Origin: an uncultured Collinsella sp.
GTDB taxonomy: Bacteria > Actinomycetota > Coriobacteriia > Coriobacteriales > Coriobacteriaceae
Assembly (NCBI GenBank): GCA_900550815.1
Contig: URTW01000137.1
Coordinates: 1-5,585, forward strand
Reading direction: 5' to 3'
DNA: 5,585 bases
This document shows positions 3,154 to 5,585 of the stretch, piece after piece. The translations under genes were made by a program, and so were the position numbers. Under the pieces are notes generated by a model. The model ran no database searches. It had not been told where the DNA came from and saw only the letters and a list, made by a program, of their open reading frames with translations. Each line of letters begins with the position of its first letter. Within the stretch, counting starts at the first letter, position 1.

Positions 3154-5571
3154 ATGCTGATGCTCAAAACCGTCACGGTACTCGAAGCCATCTCCAAGCG
3201 CCGCCGCACGGCGCGCCCTGCCGCTCATACCGGCCTGTCCAAGAACACCATATTCGCCGCCACCCATAGTGCCGAGGACGCCCTCGTACTGCTTGACGCC
3301 ACGGCAAACGGCCTCACCGTCGAGCAGGCAACTGAGCGCCTGAACGCCGTCGGCCCCAACACCATCGAGGCAACGACCAAAACGCTCGCCCGCCGCATCG
3401 CCGACGCGTTCATCGATCCCTTCGCCGGCATCCTCGCCGCGCTCGCGCTGGTCTCGCTCTACATCGACGTGCTCGCCGTGCCCGAGCCGCAGCGCGACCC
3501 CTCCACGGTCATCGTCATCAGCATCATGCTGCTGGTATCGGGCGGCATGAAGTTTATCCAGGAAGCCCGCAGCGGCAATGCGGCAGATGCCCTCAAGGAC
3601 CTGGTCTCCAACACTTGCACCGCCCTGCGCGACGACGAGCGCATCGAGATCCTCTTCGACGAGCTCGTCCCCGGCGATGTGATCCGCCTCTCTGCCGGCG
3701 ATATGGTTCCAGCAGATGCCCGCGTCATCACCGCGCGCGACCTGTTTGTCATCGAGTCCGCACTCACCGGCGAGAGCGAGGCAGTCGAGAAGACCGCTGC
3801 CGTCACCGTCGTCGAGGGCGCCGACGGCTCCGCGCTGCCACTCTCTGCCTGCAAGAACATCGTCTTCACCGGCACCTCCGTGCAAAACGGCACCGCGATG
3901 GCCGTCGTCGTGGCCACGGGTTCGGACACCTACCTGGGCGGCATCGCCAAGATGCTCGACGGCCGCGGCGAGAAGAGCGCCTTTGACCGCGGCGTCTCGA
4001 GCGTCTCGATGCTGCTGGTACGCCTTATGCTCGTCATGGCCCCCGCCGTCTTTATCATCAACGCCGTCACCAAGGGCAGACCCATCGACGCGCTGCTGTT
4101 TGCGACGAGCGTGGCCGTGGGCATCACCCCGCAGATGCTCCCCGTCATCGTCACCACCAGCCTGTCGCAAGGTGCCAAGGACCTCGCGCGCCGCCAGGTC
4201 ATCGTCAAGGAGCTGCCCGCTATCCAAAACCTGGGCGCCATGGACGTACTGTGCTGCGACAAAACTGGCACGCTCACCGAGGACCGCATCGTGCTGGAGC
4301 GCTATCTCAACACCGACGGTAGCAAGGACGCGCGCGTGCTGCGCCACGCCTTCCTTAACAGCTATTTCCAGACCGACCTCAAGAACCTCATCGATCTGGC
4401 CGTCATCGATCGCGCCGACGTCACGTCTGCAAGCGCCACCCCCGACGCCACGCTGGGCCAGGCCCTACGCAGGTGCTACACCAAGGTCGACGAGGTTCCC
4501 TTCGATTTTTCGCGCCGCCGCCTGCGCGGGGTGGGCGCCGACGATCAGGGCAAGACGCAGATGGTCACTAAGGGCGCCGCCGAGGAAATGCTCGAGGTCT
4601 GCTCTTATGTAGAAGTTGACGGCCATGCCCAGCCGCTCACCGATGAGCGCATGGCAAAGATCCGCAAGCAGGTTTCGTCCCTCAATGCCGAAGGCCTGCG
4701 CGTCATCGCCGTGGCGCAAAAGACCAACCCCCGCACCGTAGGCGAGTTTGGCATCGCCGACGAGCACGACATGGTGCTGATGGGCTTTTTGGCCTTCCTC
4801 GACCCGCCCAAGGCAAGTGCCGCGGGCGCCGTCGCCACCCTCGAGGCCAAGGGCGTGGCGGTCAAGGTCCTGACCGGCGACAACGACCGTGTCGCCGCCA
4901 CGGTCTGCGAGCAGCTTGGCATCGATGCCACCAACGTGCTGCTGGGCTCCCAAATCGACGCATTCGACGACGCCGAGCTGGCCGCCCGCGCCCAGGAGAC
5001 GCATCTCTTCGCCAAGCTCTCGCCGCTGCAGAAGGCGCGCCTGGTACGTGTCATGCGCGAGATGCTCGGCCACACCGTGGGCTTTATGGGCGACGGCATC
5101 AACGACGCCGCCGCCATGCGTGCGAGCGATTGCGGCATCTCGGTCGATTCGGCCGTCGATATTGCCAAGGAATCCGCCGATATCATCTTGCTTCAGAAGG
5201 ACCTGGGCGTGCTCGAGCGCGGCATCATCGAAGGCCGCCGCACTTACGGCAACCTGCTCAAGTACCTCAAGACCACGGTGAGCTCCAGCTTTGGCAATGT
5301 GCTGTCCGTGACCGTCGCGAGCCTGTTCTTGCCGTTTTTGCCCATGAGCGCCCTGCAGCTGGTACTGCTGTCGCTGGTCTACGAGATCGTGTGCATCGCA
5401 CTGCCGTGGGACACCGTCGATGACGCCTGGACTGCCCGCCCGCGTGCCTGGGACGCCGCATCCATCAAGGGCTTTATGCTCGAGCTGGGCCCCGTGAGCT
5501 CGCTGTTTGACATCGTGACCTTCGCCGCGCACTTCTTTGTCGTGAGCCCCGCCGCCGTGGACACAAGCTGA
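3154..5571 (+). CDS. mgtA: Magnesium-translocating P-type ATPase (MgtA/MgtB family), C-terminally truncated
   Basis: This inner-membrane pump of P-type class IIIB uses ATP to drive magnesium import. The 805 residues carry the full catalytic core. TGES (205-208) is in the actuator domain. GITPQMLPVIV (323-333) is the TM4 ion site typical of Mg pumps, and DKTGTLT carries the phosphorylated Asp369. VPFDFSRRR (448-456) and TKGA (472-475) lie in the nucleotide domain, with TGDND (574-578) and GDGIND (646-651) after them. Membrane segments are visible near 88-107, 117-135, 287-305, 313-337, 710-750 (a pair) and 778-798. The start follows AAGGAGG (3142-3148) with a 5-nt gap. Relatives are about 880-900 residues; this frame stops after VVSPAAVDTS, just past the seventh membrane segment, so the last three are missing. 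A one-base gain in the GTGG at 5557-5560 would give VGHKLTPACR, open to the window end. A frameshift, real or a sequencing error, is therefore likely. Confidence 0.92.
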   Translation: MLMLKTVTVLEAISKRRRTARPAAHTGLSKNTIFAATHSAEDALVLLDATANGLTVEQATERLNAVGPNTIEATTKTLARRIADAFIDPFAGILAALALVSLYIDVLAVPEPQRDPSTVIVISIMLLVSGGMKFIQEARSGNAADALKDLVSNTCTALRDDERIEILFDELVPGDVIRLSAGDMVPADARVITARDLFVIESALTGESEAVEKTAAVTVVEGADGSALPLSACKNIVFTGTSVQNGTAMAVVVATGSDTYLGGIAKMLDGRGEKSAFDRGVSSVSMLLVRLMLVMAPAVFIINAVTKGRPIDALLFATSVAVGITPQMLPVIVTTSLSQGAKDLARRQVIVKELPAIQNLGAMDVLCCDKTGTLTEDRIVLERYLNTDGSKDARVLRHAFLNSYFQTDLKNLIDLAVIDRADVTSASATPDATLGQALRRCYTKVDEVPFDFSRRRLRGVGADDQGKTQMVTKGAAEEMLEVCSYVEVDGHAQPLTDERMAKIRKQVSSLNAEGLRVIAVAQKTNPRTVGEFGIADEHDMVLMGFLAFLDPPKASAAGAVATLEAKGVAVKVLTGDNDRVAATVCEQLGIDATNVLLGSQIDAFDDAELAARAQETHLFAKLSPLQKARLVRVMREMLGHTVGFMGDGINDAAAMRASDCGISVDSAVDIAKESADIILLQKDLGVLERGIIEGRRTYGNLLKYLKTTVSSSFGNVLSVTVASLFLPFLPMSALQLVLLSLVYEIVCIALPWDTVDDAWTARPRAWDAASIKGFMLELGPVSSLFDIVTFAAHFFVVSPAAVDTS

Positions 5572-5585
5572 CCCCAGCATGCCGC

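Noticed and set aside
2922..3209. Minus-strand 95-codon ORF across the mgtA leader
   Set aside because: It has no good ribosome binding site and no family resemblance, and it overlaps a leader with plus-strand signals.
3127..4347. Long minus-strand ORF over the ATPase gene
   Set aside because: It is an antisense artefact of GC-rich codon bias, with no recognisable motif. The same holds for the minus-strand ORF at 4465-5580.

Overview
The window reads as chromosomal DNA from a GC-rich actinobacterium, most likely a gut Coriobacteriia such as Collinsella. This rests on the strongly G/C-biased third codon positions, the GGAGG-type ribosome binding sites and the gene types present. The genus is inferred, since no marker gene is present. 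No rRNA, tRNA or CRISPR array was seen.

Layout, left to right. (1) The left edge carries the first 37 codons of a minus-strand lipoprotein gene. (2) After a short gap come a rho-independent terminator and crr (minus strand), a stand-alone glucose-type PTS enzyme IIA with both active-site histidines and a strong sigma-70-like promoter. (3) Divergent from crr is a 187-codon gene that encodes only the SIS half of a MurR/RpiR-type regulator, with no DNA-binding domain. (4) About 400 bases without a gene, from the stop codon of that gene to pyrE, are packed with structure. They hold a 177-bp MITE-like element with 30-bp terminal inverted repeats, two further copies of its end repeat, two internal hairpins, a long rod-like palindrome of about 100-115 bp, and a perfect 12-bp hairpin directly after pyrE. 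(5) pyrE (minus strand) encodes orotate phosphoribosyltransferase. (6) A leader of about 270 nt follows, with a promoter, an inverted repeat over its -35 box, hairpins and a 23-codon upstream ORF with a near-perfect Shine-Dalgarno. (7) The leader feeds an MgtA-type P-type ATPase gene that stops early, probably through a one-base frameshift 14 bases before the window ends.

The genes do not form one operon. crr and the SIS gene plausibly relate to sugar sensing and transport, pyrE to pyrimidine synthesis, and the ATPase to magnesium uptake. The most interesting material is non-coding: the repeat cluster and long palindrome between the SIS gene and pyrE, and the leader with its upstream ORF before the magnesium pump, which resembles MgtL-style control in layout.
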